A stretch of DNA of 64,000 nt from Rickettsia endosymbiont of Cantharis rufa (GCF_964026445.1 NZ_OZ032150.1:186001-250000); one strand, 5' to 3'. Positions 30,663 through 41,150 are shown, counted from the stretch's first letter. The notes: generated by a model from the sequence alone, not told the origin. A program made the numbers and translations.

Positions 30663-32987
30663 TCATAATTTAGAAATATTCTTCGGTGTTTTTTTACCGC
30701 TAAATACTGCATTATTATTTTTATTATTGCTAAGCTCCATATATTTTGTTAGTCGATATTTTTCTGCTATTAACTTTGCTTCTTTTTCTAAATTGATATT
30801 TTGCTCAAGATTTGGATCCTTAATTAATTCTTTAAAATAATTACTTATAGATTTTAGTCCTAATTTTTCCGTTAATTTACTTAAATACTTATAAAATTTG
30901 TTTTTGATAGTTTGTTTTTTAGGCTCCGAGTTTTTATTGAATACATTATCGGTCTTAACCTCTTGTTTTTTATCTTCTAATACTCCCGTATTATTAGGTA
31001 GATTTTTATTAACTTCAGTTATTAGTTCATTCACTAAATTTTGTTTTTCTTCTTTAAGTACAGCGTCATTCAAAAAGCTTGATACAGGCGAATTTTTTGA
31101 GTGTACTGTATCCAAGTTAAGATTAGTAGTTTCTTGTTTTACTACGTTTGGGAGCGGTATATTAATATGCTCGTCTTTTGTTTCAATTATAGGTGAATCT
31201 ATTAATCTATTCTCTCCAAAAATATCTAGCGATGCTTCCGTAAATTCATCTACTAATTTTTGAGATTTTATAGGCGTTATTTCCTCATTAAATTTATTCT
31301 CGCTGTAATCTTTAACCACTTGAGTAATTTCTTCGGATGCTTTTGCTTCCGGTATAGTCATTTTATATTTTTGTGCCATATCTTTTATTACATCATCTAA
31401 TTTTTTATGCCCCTCTGATAGCTCTAGCGATTTAGGGTTAGTATTACTTTGCTTCATTTGCCGGAAAATATCTATAGATGGGCGATTTTCTATTTTCGCT
31501 TGTACTTGCGCTTTGATGAGTATATTTACATCTTTATCATTTAAGCATTTTTCCGATAGCTCTTTAATAATTTGTTCTTTATTGGACTTATATAATCTAT
31601 AATTTTCTAAAACTGTTTTTGTGGGAGCTATTTCGTGATCTTCAAAACAAGTTTGGATATGGTTTATGACAGGCTTTAAAAGATCCTTGGTAATAGGTAA
31701 ATTAGTGTCCTTATAGGGAAACACGGTAGATAAAAAATCTACTAGATCAATCTTGACATATTTTAAATTAGATTCTTCAGCAACTTTACTAAATAACTTT
31801 TCTCTTGTGCTCGGTGTATGTCCTTCATTATAAAAAAAAGTATCAAAATAATTAGTAGCTGAATTGGCAATATCTTTTTGAAATTGATTTTGATCAGTTG
31901 TGTTTGAGATACTTTGTTCTTTTGCTAAAGGTATATCTAAGTTATTTGCTAAATTTCTTTGTTCGCTTTCTAAGTTTGATATTATTTGAGATACTTGATT
32001 TTGTGTAATGAAATCATATATTTCACGAAATTCTGAATCCGGTACATTGTCTCGTAAAGCTTCTCTTATTGACCTGCTACTACAATTCCTTAAAGTTTGT
32101 CCGGTAACTGTTCTTCTTGGGTCAGTTGTTGGGTTAATAAGTTGCTCCGATTTGAACCTATTGATTTCGTTATTATGAGCTTTTATTGCCTCTAGTTCGT
32201 TTATAGATAATATAGAAAATATACTATCTCTTATTTCTTTATATATTAAATCCTTTACTCCTTTATCTGACTGTTCTTTGAGTTCATATTTAATTGAGCT
32301 GAATTTTGCTTTACTTCTTGCTTCTATTGTTTCATTTATTTTAGATAATTGATCTTTTGGTGTTTGATTTAGCTTTGAATTATCTGCTCTTACCCCAGCA
32401 CCGGCATTATACATAATACGATAATTTTTTCCGTTTTCTTTAGAATATTTTATAACATTTGCATGTAATCCTGTATTAGTAGGAGCATTAGAATATGATA
32501 AATATGCCTCCCCTGTTTTTTGCAGTTTATCATATATTTCATTTGTAGTTTTTTCTAAAAATTTTTTTAACTGTTCTGTGGGTGGCAATTTATTTGAGCC
32601 AGTTAAATTACGTGCTGAAAAGGATTGCTTATAAATCTCATCTAAGCCATCCATAAAGTTATCTAATTTTTTATCTGGATTTTCATGTAGAGCTTTATAT
32701 GCCCTAAGCAAGGCTTTATAACCGCTAGCTGTTATAAAATGAGCCGAGCCTAAATCATAATCTTTTGTGGATTTATCATAGGTACGGGCATCGTCAAGCA
32801 TTTCGCGGTACTGAGTTGCCCTCGCTTCATATTCATATTCTCGTATGTTATTTAAGGCCTGAGTGATATTTTCATAATGCTCTTTCAGCTTATTTTGGTT
32901 ATTCTCTTTTAGAGCAGTATTTATAAGCTCGTTTTCATAGTTTTTCAAGTTGCCGAACTTTATATCATTATTTATATTCTCAGTCAT
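30663..32987 (-). CDS. Large hydrophilic protein, possible secreted effector with a Cys-His core
   Basis: 774 residues, no signal peptide or membrane segment, very rich in Lys, Asn, Glu and Ser, with predicted helical and coiled-coil stretches. I do not recognise a named family. Between residues 170 and 310 there is a suggestive set: GLHANVIKYSKENGKNYRIM (His 175), YNAGAG (Asn 194) and TGQTLRNCSSRSIREAL (Gln 297, Cys 302). The order His-Gln-Cys resembles CE-clan cysteine proteases and acetyltransferases of intracellular bacteria. The C-terminal third is low-complexity with a basic end. It lies between dnaE and the metK pseudogene. Effector status is inference; it could equally be a structural cytoplasmic protein. 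Confidence 0.7.
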   Translation of the reverse strand: MTENINNDIKFGNLKNYENELINTALKENNQNKLKEHYENITQALNNIREYEYEARATQYREMLDDARTYDKSTKDYDLGSAHFITASGYKALLRAYKALHENPDKKLDNFMDGLDEIYKQSFSARNLTGSNKLPPTEQLKKFLEKTTNEIYDKLQKTGEAYLSYSNAPTNTGLHANVIKYSKENGKNYRIMYNAGAGVRADNSKLNQTPKDQLSKINETIEARSKAKFSSIKYELKEQSDKGVKDLIYKEIRDSIFSILSINELEAIKAHNNEINRFKSEQLINPTTDPRRTVTGQTLRNCSSRSIREALRDNVPDSEFREIYDFITQNQVSQIISNLESEQRNLANNLDIPLAKEQSISNTTDQNQFQKDIANSATNYFDTFFYNEGHTPSTREKLFSKVAEESNLKYVKIDLVDFLSTVFPYKDTNLPITKDLLKPVINHIQTCFEDHEIAPTKTVLENYRLYKSNKEQIIKELSEKCLNDKDVNILIKAQVQAKIENRPSIDIFRQMKQSNTNPKSLELSEGHKKLDDVIKDMAQKYKMTIPEAKASEEITQVVKDYSENKFNEEITPIKSQKLVDEFTEASLDIFGENRLIDSPIIETKDEHINIPLPNVVKQETTNLNLDTVHSKNSPVSSFLNDAVLKEEKQNLVNELITEVNKNLPNNTGVLEDKKQEVKTDNVFNKNSEPKKQTIKNKFYKYLSKLTEKLGLKSISNYFKELIKDPNLEQNINLEKEAKLIAEKYRLTKYMELSNNKNNNAVFSGKKTPKNISKL

Positions 32988-33054
32988 ATTTTTAACTAAA
33001 TAGTTGAGTAAATACTAAGATAGTCCCATACTAAAAAATAAATGTCAATAATTA

Positions 33055-34195
33055 CTATCTCAATATCCCTATTTTATCTAATTGCTCCCATGTAAAATTT
33101 TCGTCTTCACGACCAAAATGACCGTAAGCAGCTGTTTTTTGATAGCATGGAGTACGAAGTTTAAGATGTTTAATAATTCTGCCGGGACGCATATCAAAAT
33201 GCTGTGTTATTAGCTTAGTAATTTGTTCATTGCTTAATTTGCTAGTGCCGAAAGTTTCAGCATAAATAGATACGGGAGCCGCAACACCTATTGCGTAAGA
33301 TATTTGTATTTCACATCGATCGGCTATTCCTGCTTCTACTACATTCTTAGCAATATAGCGCGCCATGTAAGCAGCCGACCTATCTATTTTGGTCGGATCT
33401 TTCCCGAGAAACAACCATCGCCGTGTCTTGCCATTCCTCCGTAAGTGTCCACGATAATTTTTCTACCTGTTAAACCGCAATCAGCAACAGGATCGCCTAT
33501 AACAAACCTACCTGTCGGGTTAATTAGATATTTAGTATCTTTATGAAGTAAATTTCTTGGTAATGCCTGCTTAATAATTTCTTCCATTACTGCTTCAATA
33601 AGGTCTTTCTGCTGTATTTCCGGATTATGCTGAGTTGATAAAACTACTGCATCAATGGCAATCGGTTTATTATTTTCGTATCGTAACGTAACTTGTGATT
33701 TTGCATCGGGTCCAAGCCAAGATAATATATTTTTTTGCGTAGATATGCCTGTCTTTTCATTAAGAGATGAGCGTAGTAAATAGGTGCAGGCATTAAGCCT
33801 TCTGTTTCAGTACAAGCATAACCGAAAACCATTCCTTGATCTCCCGCTCCTATTTCATCTTCATTATTATTATCAACCCCCACAGCTATATCGGGTGATT
33901 GTTTAATTATAGACGAAATTACGGCACAACAACTGCCGTCAAATCCATAATTTGGATTATTATAGCCGATTTCTTGTATCTTACTCCGTACTATTTACCC
34001 AATATCTACATAGGTACTAGTAGTAATTTCACCGCCTACTAGAACTAGACCGGTTGTTACAAATGTTTCACAGGCAACACGACCGTTAGGGTCTTGTTTT
34101 AGAATTTCATCAAGTACCGTATCTGAAATTTGATCGGCAATTTTATCCGGATGTCCTTCAGAAACTGATTCAGACGTGAATATAAAATTTTTCAT
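33055..34195 (-). pseudogene. metK: S-adenosylmethionine synthetase pseudogene
   Basis: Nearly full-length metK with at least three lesions. The N-terminal part ([20 protein letters not shown]) is stopped by TAA at 33995-33997 after YVDIG. The same frame then continues through [15 protein letters not shown] and [13 protein letters not shown] frameshift near 33740, in an A-run, moves to the frame reading [16 protein letters not shown] and [21 protein letters not shown] one-base loss near 33400 moves again to the frame with [20 protein letters not shown] and YGHFGRED. MetK makes SAM from methionine and ATP; its decay is a known feature of Rickettsia, which take SAM from the host. Confidence 0.95.
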
Positions 34196-34251
34196 ACATT
34201 ATGCCCCTTTTAAAATTCCTCAAATTGTTATTCATGTATAGGTGTTGTATG

Positions 34252-34372
34252 CCGTCATTGCGAGGAAAATTACGTAGTAATTGACGAAGCAATCCAGTAA
34301 AAAATTCTGATTCACAGAATTTTTTATTATTTTTTCTAGATTGCTGCGCCGCTTTGCTCCTCGCAATGACGG
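34252..34372. repeat. RPE-type palindromic repeat between metK remnant and polA
   Basis: Arms CCGTCATTGCGAGGAAAATT and GCTCCTCGCAATGACGG, with a central AAAAAATTCTG/CAGAATTTTTT hairpin. Confidence 0.85.
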
Positions 34373-34402
34373 TTTGAGTATCCACGCAACAATGCCACGC
34401 CT

Positions 34403-37021
34403 TTAATGAATTTCCATCCAGTTATTACCTGCTCTTACTTCAGTTATGATTGGTACATCCATATTAGTAGAATTCCCCATGATTTTTTTGATAATAGGTG
34501 TTATGATTTCTACTTCATCAATTGGTGCTTCAAACAGTAATTCGTCATGAATTTGCAGTACTAATCTTGTTTTTAGCTTACGTTTTTCTATTTCTTGATC
34601 TAGATTGATCATGGCAATTTTAATTATATCGGCATTAGTTCCTTGAATTGGAGCATTAATAGCCGCGCGCTCTGCAAATTGTTTAAGCTTTTTATCATGA
34701 ATTGAAGGTACAAAACATTTTCTGTCAAAGAAATTTGTGACATAGCCGTTGCTACTTGCAAAAGCTTTTGTTTGCTCCATATATTCTTGTACTCCTTTAT
34801 ATTCAGCAAAATATTTCTTGATATATTCGGATGCTTCGCCGTTACTAACATTTAATTGTTTAGCAAGCCCAAAAGCACTTATACCATAAATAATACCGAA
34901 ATTTATGGCTTTTGCTTTACGCCTATGTTCGCTAGTTAGTTCATGTTTTTGCAAGTTAAAGATTTGACAAGCGGTTTGAGTATGAATATCATCTTTATTG
35001 ATAAATGCTTGTTTTAGTGCTTCTATATTTGCGATATGGCTTAATATTCTAAGCTCAATTTGAGAATAATCAGCGGATATTAATTTATAACCTTCTTCAG
35101 CGATAAAAGCTTGTCTGATTTTATTCCCCTCACTAGAGCGAATTGGTACATTTTGCAAATTAGGCTCTTGTGAGCTAAGTCTCCCTGTAGTGGTAGAAGT
35201 CTGTAAAAATGTCGTATGTACCCGCCTCGTTATATTATCTATCTGTTTCGGTAAGCTATCGGTGTAAGTGTTCTTTAATTTCGTAAGCTGCCGCCATCTT
35301 AGTAATAAATCAGCGATAGGATAGCCGTGTTCACTAAGCTTCTCGAGTATTTCAGCTCCTGTTGAGTAAGAGTTTGCTTTAGCGGAAGCTTTGCCAAAAG
35401 GTAATTGCATTTTTTCAAATAGAATTTCACCAAGTTGTTTTGGTGAACCGATATTAAATTTAATCCCGCTAAGAGCGAAGATTTCTTCTTCAAGTCTAGC
35501 TATTTCTGCTCCAAATTCAGCGGATAACTGATTTAGATAATTTGCATCTACTTTAATCCCAACCTTCTCCATTTTATCCAAAATAAAACAGGTAGGTAAG
35601 TCAATTTCACTATAAAGTCTAAATGCTTTATTGTCCTTAAGCTCTAATATAGTTTGCTTATAAAGCGAAGTGAAATCAGCTACTATTTTTGCCGATTCAT
35701 TGATCGTATTATCCTCTTTCAAAGCCTCTCCAAACAAATTTTTCTGTGATAAACCAGCAGATAACGCATATTGCATTAGTTCTAAATCCTCTATAGCAAT
35801 AATCTCATGAGCTTGTTTTGCGTAAAATTTAAGCAGAGGTTTAAGAGAATAGGTGATTTTTTTTATGGATTTATCGGCTAGTAAATTGAAGATTATATCC
35901 GAAAACCAGTTATTATTAGTTTTAGTATTATAGGAAAAAAGGTTATTGGTAGTATTTGGAATTTTAATAATATAACTTTGGTTTTGTAGTGATAAAATAA
36001 AAGCAAGATTATCTCCTTTACGCTGAAGTAAATATATCCCGAATATTCCTATTTTCTCAGCCCCTTTAGCAAAGTCTGTTAACTCATTAGCATTACTAAT
36101 TTCTTTTATTTCCGTTACTTTATTATCTGCTATCTCTTCATGCTCATTAATTTTAAAATCAAATAAATTTTCTGCTCTTTTATATAAGGATTTAAAACCG
36201 TATTTCTGTAAAAATTCTGCTAATTTATCGCTATTTGGAGGCGACCATTCTAGATTATTTAGCTGAAAATCTAAATCAACATTAGAATCAAGCCCTATTA
36301 ACTGCCATGAAATAAGCGCGGCTTCTCTTGAATTTTGTAAAGTTTCACGTTGTTTTATACTTGATATTCGATCTAGAGAATTTAGTATATTTTCCACTGA
36401 ACCGAATTCGGCTATAAGGCTACTGGCCGTTTTTGGTCCAATAGACGGTACGCCCGGTATGTTATCAGATCTATCGCCAATTAAAGCCATCACTTCACGT
36501 AATTTATCAGAAGTAGTGCCAAACTTTTTAACAACATCACCCTCTGTAATATATTTCCCTTTTAGAGGATCATATATTCTGATGTTTTCACTCATTAACT
36601 GCAATAAATCTTTATCGGAAGAGATAACAACGACATCCTCTCCAAATGATGCGACTTTATTAGCAAAAGTTGCGATAATGTCATCGGCTTCATAACCACT
36701 TTTTTCTAGAATAGGAAAATTTAAACTGCTTGCAACATCGCGAACTAAAGGTAATTGTGCAATTAAATCTTCAGGCGGAGGGGGGCGATTAGCTTTATAT
36801 TCAGGATAAATATGATGGCGAAAATTTTTCCCGCCGCTGTCAAACACTACAGCGACATGTTTAGGCTTAAAGTCGCCCAGTAATTTTAGTAGCATTGAAG
36901 TAAAGCCGTAAAGAGCTCCAACAGGTTCACCTTTTGGTGAAGTTAAAGGCTGTTGTGCATAATAGGCTCTAAAAACGAATCCGTATCCGTCTATGAGCAA
37001 TAAGGTATTTTTTTGAGTCAT
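34403..37021 (-). CDS. polA: DNA polymerase I
   Basis: Repair and Okazaki-fragment polymerase, 872 residues in three domains. The 5'-3' exonuclease is complete ([64 protein letters not shown]). The middle 3'-5' exonuclease fold (about residues 300-440) lacks the acidic metal-binding residues: its first strand reads FGIYLLQ in place of the D-x-E motif, so proofreading is probably absent. The polymerase is intact with motif [17 protein letters not shown], motif [17 protein letters not shown] and motif [12 protein letters not shown]. It lies on the same strand upstream of the metK remnant. Confidence 0.96.
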   Translation of the reverse strand: MTQKNTLLLIDGYGFVFRAYYAQQPLTSPKGEPVGALYGFTSMLLKLLGDFKPKHVAVVFDSGGKNFRHHIYPEYKANRPPPPEDLIAQLPLVRDVASSLNFPILEKSGYEADDIIATFANKVASFGEDVVVISSDKDLLQLMSENIRIYDPLKGKYITEGDVVKKFGTTSDKLREVMALIGDRSDNIPGVPSIGPKTASSLIAEFGSVENILNSLDRISSIKQRETLQNSREAALISWQLIGLDSNVDLDFQLNNLEWSPPNSDKLAEFLQKYGFKSLYKRAENLFDFKINEHEEIADNKVTEIKEISNANELTDFAKGAEKIGIFGIYLLQRKGDNLAFILSLQNQSYIIKIPNTTNNLFSYNTKTNNNWFSDIIFNLLADKSIKKITYSLKPLLKFYAKQAHEIIAIEDLELMQYALSAGLSQKNLFGEALKEDNTINESAKIVADFTSLYKQTILELKDNKAFRLYSEIDLPTCFILDKMEKVGIKVDANYLNQLSAEFGAEIARLEEEIFALSGIKFNIGSPKQLGEILFEKMQLPFGKASAKANSYSTGAEILEKLSEHGYPIADLLLRWRQLTKLKNTYTDSLPKQIDNITRRVHTTFLQTSTTTGRLSSQEPNLQNVPIRSSEGNKIRQAFIAEEGYKLISADYSQIELRILSHIANIEALKQAFINKDDIHTQTACQIFNLQKHELTSEHRRKAKAINFGIIYGISAFGLAKQLNVSNGEASEYIKKYFAEYKGVQEYMEQTKAFASSNGYVTNFFDRKCFVPSIHDKKLKQFAERAAINAPIQGTNADIIKIAMINLDQEIEKRKLKTRLVLQIHDELLFEAPIDEVEIITPIIKKIMGNSTNMDVPIITEVRAGNNWMEIH

Positions 37022-37046
37022 TTTATGATTTTATTTTTAATTCTAT

Positions 37047-37259
37047 CGTCATTGCGAGCGAGCGTTGGTGCTGTTGCGTGGCTCATTTTATGTCATTCCC
37101 GCGTAGGCGGGAATCCAGTAAAACCTATAAAAAACTTGTTTTTTAGCAAATATGTAATTTCCTATATTAATATTGAAATTATTTTCTGGATTCCCGCCTA
37201 CGCGGGAATGACATAGAACAAAAATGTCCGATACTATAGGTCAAGCCACGGGATGACAC
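37047..37259. repeat. Cluster of RPE pieces upstream of polA
   Basis: A complete palindrome (37090-37214; arms ATGTCATTCCCGCGTAGGCG and CGCCTACGCGGGAATGACAT) sits between half-elements of two other families: CGTCATTGCGAGCGAGCG on the left and GGTCAAGCCACGGGATGACA on the right. The arrangement suggests repeated insertion into older repeats. Confidence 0.8.
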
Positions 37260-37291
37260 CGAGTGTGTTTCCTGCTCCACGCGGCAAAACC

Positions 37292-38203
37292 TCACAACCC
37301 AACCAAACTTTTAGCAAAATCATGTCGGTTGAATATTTTTAAGTCCTCTATTTTCTCGCCTATGCCGATAAAGTACACGGGTAAATTAAATTTCTGCACT
37401 ACTCCGACAATTACTCCCGCTTTAGCACTGCCGTCTAATTTAGTTACGATAAGCCCCGTCAAATTAGTAGCACCATCAAAATACTCGACTTGGTTATAAG
37501 TATTTTGTCCGGTAATAGCATCAATTACTAAAATGCTATGCGTAGGTACACTCTCATCTAATTTTTTTATAACTTTTACGATCTTGGCGAGTTCGTCCAT
37601 TAAGTTTTTTTTATTATGAAGCCTGCCTGCTGTATCGATAAAAAGTATATCGATATTTTGTTTTGTCGACTCTTCTATCGCGCGGTAAGCAACGCTTGCA
37701 GGATCAGCCGATTCTTCGCCGGTAATAAGTAGTGCATTTGCTCTATCCACCCAAGTGCTTAGTTGATTTATGGCAGCTGCTCTAAAAGTATCACAGGCTG
37801 CAACTGCTACTTTTTTTTCTTGTGCTGAATAGATTGCAGCAAGCTTACCTATAGTCGTAGTTTTTCCTGCTCCGTTAACACCGCAAACTAAAATTACGTT
37901 TAATTTATTCTCATTTAAAGTAAAAGGAATTTCTGATTTTGATAGCCGCTGTTCTATCAACTTAGCAAGAGTTTTTTTTACCGTGTTACTATCTATTTCC
38001 TTGTCAAATTTTATTGTTTTAAATTCCTCTATAATTTTAGTTACGGCTGAAATGCTCATATCGCTAGAGATAAGCAACTCTTCTAGCTCTTCTAGAGTTT
38101 CATCGTCTAATTTTTTCTTGTAAAATATTTTGTCGATACCTTCCGATATTTTACTAGAAGTTTTAGATAAACTTTGTTTTAATTTACTAAATATCGAAAT
38201 CAT
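37292..38203 (-). CDS. ftsY: Signal recognition particle receptor FtsY
   Basis: SRP GTPase that docks ribosome-SRP complexes at the inner membrane for cotranslational insertion. The 303 residues lack the long acidic A domain of E. coli FtsY, as in other rickettsiae. The N domain is helical. G-domain motifs are G1 GVNGAGKTTTIGKLA (about residues 110-124), DTFRAAAINQL, DTAGRLHNKKNLMDEL, and the G4/G5 region TKLDGSAKAGVIVG. The closing motif GIGEKIEDLKIFN is typical of FtsY. It lies 270 bp upstream of polA on the same strand, with an RPE cluster between. Confidence 0.96.
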   Translation of the reverse strand: MISIFSKLKQSLSKTSSKISEGIDKIFYKKKLDDETLEELEELLISSDMSISAVTKIIEEFKTIKFDKEIDSNTVKKTLAKLIEQRLSKSEIPFTLNENKLNVILVCGVNGAGKTTTIGKLAAIYSAQEKKVAVAACDTFRAAAINQLSTWVDRANALLITGEESADPASVAYRAIEESTKQNIDILFIDTAGRLHNKKNLMDELAKIVKVIKKLDESVPTHSILVIDAITGQNTYNQVEYFDGATNLTGLIVTKLDGSAKAGVIVGVVQKFNLPVYFIGIGEKIEDLKIFNRHDFAKSLVGL

Positions 38204-38258
38204 ATTAGATAGTTTTTGTTTTGTGGGTGTTGGTGTTATTCTCGCGTGAGTATCAAAT

Positions 38259-38350
38259 CGTCATTGCGAGCGACTGGAAGGAGCGTGGCAATCTCGTACC
38301 AAAGTCCTGAGATTGTTTCGTCGAAACTTGCAGTTCTTCTCGCAATGACG
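38259..38350. repeat. RPE-type palindromic repeat between ftsY and BamE-like gene
   Basis: Arms CGTCATTGCGAGCGACTGGA and TTCTTCTCGCAATGACG with inner GGCAATCTCG/CTGAGATTG. Confidence 0.85.
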
Positions 38351-38360
38351 ATTGAAATAC

Positions 38361-38831
38361 TTATTTCTTCTTACCCTTGCTTTTATTTTTGTTTCCGTCG
38401 GTAGTTTTATTGAATCTACCTAGATTTTTAACAAATTTTTGTAGCCCGTTAAGTTCTGTTCCATATGTCCTAGTATATTCACGGACCATTTCTATATCTT
38501 GTTTATGAGAGTCATCTATTACTACTATTTCCTGCATAAAATTATTAGCATCAAATGTAATTTTTACTATTGTTTGCTTTTCAATTTTTGGGTTAAGCCA
38601 AGCTCTTTGAGACATCACTCTTTCGACATAATACCAAGTGTTTTGGGAATATTCGGGTACCATACTAGGCGTACCAATTAATTCTACGACTTCCACTTTG
38701 TTTAGTTTTTTAGACTCTAATTTTACAAGTGCCGAATCATCTATGGATTGCCCTCTATTTTCAATAGTTTTGCAGCCGCTTAAGGAAAAAAAGGCTAATA
38801 TACTAAAAATGTATGTTATAAAAATTTTCAT
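38361..38831 (-). CDS. BamE/SmpA-like outer-membrane assembly lipoprotein
   Basis: A 156-residue lipoprotein: signal segment ending in lipobox LSGC (Cys about residue 20), then a SmpA/OmlA-like domain with VVELIGTPSMVP and NTWYYVERVMS (about residues 50-76), which corresponds to the L-G-x-P...W-Y-Y pattern of BamE. BamE is a helper of the BAM complex that inserts beta-barrel proteins. The C-terminal 20 residues are a lysine-rich tail. Its job may be to stabilise the BAM complex for barrels such as the one at 11507. It reads away from the divergent rpmF. Confidence 0.75.
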   Translation of the reverse strand: MKIFITYIFSILAFFSLSGCKTIENRGQSIDDSALVKLESKKLNKVEVVELIGTPSMVPEYSQNTWYYVERVMSQRAWLNPKIEKQTIVKITFDANNFMQEIVVIDDSHKQDIEMVREYTRTYGTELNGLQKFVKNLGRFNKTTDGNKNKSKGKKK

Positions 38832-38926
38832 AAGTTTAATTTTATCTAGATTTTGTTACAATATTATAATATACTGCTTCACTAATTTGACAAATACTTT
38901 TTAATTTATATTTAGAGAGGCTAATA

Positions 38927-39130
38927 ATGGCAGTTCCAAAGAAAAAAACATCGAAATCAAGACGTAATATGAGACGTTCGCACTTAGCACTCGGCAAAGT
39001 TAACGTGATAGTTGATTCACAAACAGGTGAGTATAAACTTCCGCATCATATTTCTTCAGTAGACGGTACTTACAATAATCGTCAAGTAGTAACAAAAAAA
39101 ATTGAAGCTGAAGAAGAAGTAGTATCTTAA
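38927..39130 (+). CDS. rpmF: 50S ribosomal protein L32
   Basis: A 67-residue basic ribosomal protein. The start [19 protein letters not shown] and the central [12 protein letters not shown] are diagnostic of bacterial L32; the C-terminal glutamate-rich tail (EAEEEVV) is typical of rickettsial versions. The AGAGAGG site just upstream supports the ATG at 38927. It is followed after 7 bp by fabH; the plsX gene found between them in many bacteria is absent here. Confidence 0.96.
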   Translation: MAVPKKKTSKSRRNMRRSHLALGKVNVIVDSQTGEYKLPHHISSVDGTYNNRQVVTKKIEAEEEVVS

Positions 39131-39137
39131 ATAATAT

Positions 39138-40091
39138 ATGACCTGTAAAATTATTGGCTGCGGCGGATATCTTCCTTCAAAAATAGCTAGTAATGACGAG
39201 CTTGCAAAATTTGTAGATACTAACGATGAATGGATTAGAACAAGAACAGGTATTACGCAGCGTCATATAGCAGGTGATACAGAATATACTTCCCATCTTG
39301 CTTTAAAATCAGCTGAAAAAGCTATAGCAGATGCGGGGATATCAGCAAATGATATTGATTTAATTATTACATGTACTACTACCCCGGATAATAGCTTCCC
39401 TTCGGTTGCCACTAAACTTCAAGGTTATCTTGGTTTAGCTAATATACCATCTTTTGATTTACAAGCCGTATGTGCCGGTTTTGTGTATGGATTGCAAGTA
39501 GCAAATTCCCTTATTTCATCCGGTAAATATAAAACTATTTTGCTTATAGGTGCTGAAAAAATGACACCGCTGTTAGATTGGAATGATCGTTCTACTTGCG
39601 TTTTATTCGGTGATGGAGCGGGTAGCGTAATATTACAGTGTAGTAGTGATGACTCCGGTTTAATAGACAGTAATATCTTCTCAAGCGGGGCTGATTATGA
39701 AATACTATACACAAGCGGTGGTGTCAGTATGAACGGTACTAGCGGTAAAATTATTATGCAGGGGCAGAAATTATTTCGCCATGCAATAGAAAAAATGCAA
39801 CAATCTATAGAAGAGTTGTTGCATGATAATCAATTTAGCGTAAGCAATATTGATTATTTTATACCTCATCAAGCAAATATACGTATTATTAATAAACTTG
39901 CCGAATCATTAAACCTACCCGAACATAAAATAGTAAAAACCGTTGAGAAGCACGCCAATTGTTCAGCGGCTTCTATTCCTCTTGCTTTAAGTACTCTAAA
40001 AGCATCAGGCAAAATAAAAAAGGGTGATATTATACTATTTTCAGCTATCGGTGCTGGTCTAACTTGGGGCAGTGCATTAATAAGATGGTGA
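39138..40091 (+). CDS. fabH: 3-oxoacyl-ACP synthase III
   Basis: Starts fatty-acid synthesis by condensing acetyl-CoA with malonyl-ACP. The 317 residues show the KAS III triad: Cys 112 in [11 protein letters not shown], His about 244 in IPHQANIRI, and Asn about 274 in [13 protein letters not shown]. The N-terminal signature [17 protein letters not shown] is present. The gene follows rpmF by 7 bp, suggesting a shared transcript that ties lipid synthesis to ribosome production. The other chain-building genes fabF, acpP, fabG and fabD lie further along the window. Confidence 0.96.
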   Translation: MTCKIIGCGGYLPSKIASNDELAKFVDTNDEWIRTRTGITQRHIAGDTEYTSHLALKSAEKAIADAGISANDIDLIITCTTTPDNSFPSVATKLQGYLGLANIPSFDLQAVCAGFVYGLQVANSLISSGKYKTILLIGAEKMTPLLDWNDRSTCVLFGDGAGSVILQCSSDDSGLIDSNIFSSGADYEILYTSGGVSMNGTSGKIIMQGQKLFRHAIEKMQQSIEELLHDNQFSVSNIDYFIPHQANIRIINKLAESLNLPEHKIVKTVEKHANCSAASIPLALSTLKASGKIKKGDIILFSAIGAGLTWGSALIRW

Positions 40092-40092
40092 A

Positions 40093-40237
40093 CAGATTTC
40101 CTGCATAAGTCATTTCTAAAGGTAATTTATACATCGAGTAGGTAGCCGAATCCTCACGTACGTCTATGTACGCTACGGTTCTGCGCTCCGCGTCCCCTTT
40201 AAATTCCTCTTTATAAGATGACTTATGCAGGAAGTCT
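40093..40237. repeat. Palindromic repeat with CTGCATAAGTCAT arms
   Basis: Outer arms TTTCCTGCATAAGTCATT and GATGACTTATGCAGGAA, with an inner CTACGGTTCTGCGCTCCGCG stretch. This family occurs once here, directly after fabH. Confidence 0.75.
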
Positions 40238-40254
40238 AATATATTCTAAGATAG

Positions 40255-40415
40255 AACTTCAAAAATTGGCTACGTCATCCTACAAGTACTGCGGTACTGA
40301 ACGTTTAAGTAACGGCTTCCGCTCCCCGTCTTGTGGATTCCTTTCTTTTTCCTCAGTTGATCTCTGTCTATCAATTGCTTTATTTACTCGGAGTATACTC
40401 GTCTATCCATCCATC
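40255..40415. repeat. Long palindromic repeat (ACGTCATCC type) upstream of pal
   Basis: AAAATTGGCTACGTCATCC, then GCTTCCGCTCCCCGTCTTGT, then TTCCTCAGTTGATCTCTGTC, in the same order as the copies at 6451, 22153 and 25525. With the previous repeat it fills the 500-bp gap between fabH and pal; the remaining 40416-40600 is A+T-rich with no gene seen. Confidence 0.7.
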
Positions 40416-40590
40416 GACGCTAAATAAAATGATATTTTTACAACATTTATACAGAAGTAATTGCATTTTATAATATTTTAGCCTTTAAACTAATAAAATA
40501 ATAATATATACTAACTCACATAGCTTTTGGTTAGTTTGTAATTTATAACTAACTAAAATGAATTCAATACTAATAAATTATAATCTTCTA

Positions 40591-40595
40591 AGGAG
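40591..40595 (+). promoter_or_regulatory. Ribosome binding site deciding the pal start
   Basis: AGGAG lies 7 nt before the ATG at 40603 and no comparable site precedes the upstream ATG at 40558. Confidence 0.8.
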
Positions 40596-40602
40596 TTTAA
40601 TT

Positions 40603-41073
40603 ATGAAAATAACAAAAATTACATTAACTTTTCTTGCATTATTTGTGCTTGCAGGGTGTAATACAACAAAAAGAGCGCCTCAAATGGACGGTATGATGAA
40701 TCAAAGTGAAGAAACATCATTAATGAAAGATTTCGAGAAGCATGCAGGGAATGCAGTATGGTTTGCTTTTGATAGTTCTTCTTTATCACCAAAAGCTAAA
40801 GAAGAGTTAGAAAGACAAGCTTGCTGGTTATCAAAGCATCCCGAAGTAAAAGCTACTGTTGAAGGGCACGCGGATGAAAGAGGTACTAGAGAGTACAACT
40901 TAGGTCTAGGTGAAAGAAGAGCAGCAGTAGCGAAAAAATTCTTAGCTCATAAGGGAATTGATCATAACAGATTAAATACAATCTCTTACGGTAAAGATAG
41001 ACCTGCTATGATGGGTAACACTGAAGAAGCTTTTGCTTGTAATCGTAGAGCTGTAACAGTTGTACATCACTAA
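40603..41073 (+). CDS. pal: Peptidoglycan-associated lipoprotein Pal
   Basis: Outer-membrane lipoprotein of the Tol-Pal system that binds peptidoglycan and helps outer-membrane constriction at division. Starting at 40603 gives 156 residues, a signal peptide with lipobox LAGC, and an OmpA-like C-terminal domain: VWFAFDSSSLSPKAKEEL, then VEGHADERGTREYNLGLGER with the conserved peptidoglycan-binding Asp and Arg, then ISYGKDRPAMMG. The upstream ATG at 40558 is rejected because AGGAG (40591-40595) is correctly spaced from 40603. A terminator follows. Confidence 0.95.
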   Translation: MKITKITLTFLALFVLAGCNTTKRAPQMDGMMNQSEETSLMKDFEKHAGNAVWFAFDSSSLSPKAKEELERQACWLSKHPEVKATVEGHADERGTREYNLGLGERRAAVAKKFLAHKGIDHNRLNTISYGKDRPAMMGNTEEAFACNRRAVTVVHH

Positions 41074-41099
41074 AATTATTTACTAATTATAGTTTATTA

Positions 41100-41130
41100 A
41101 AAGGTCGAGTAGTAAGCTCGACCTTTTTTA
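41100..41130 (+). terminator. Rho-independent terminator after pal
   Basis: A perfect 9-bp stem AAGGTCGAG/CTCGACCTT with a 7-nt loop is followed by a T-run. It is 27 nt after the pal stop codon. Confidence 0.85.
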
Positions 41131-41150
41131 TTTATAACCTGTTTGTCATT

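Noticed and set aside
38881..38914. TTGACA-like box upstream of rpmF as a promoter
   Set aside because: TTGACA is present, but no -10 hexamer at suitable spacing leaves room for the ribosome site before the ATG.
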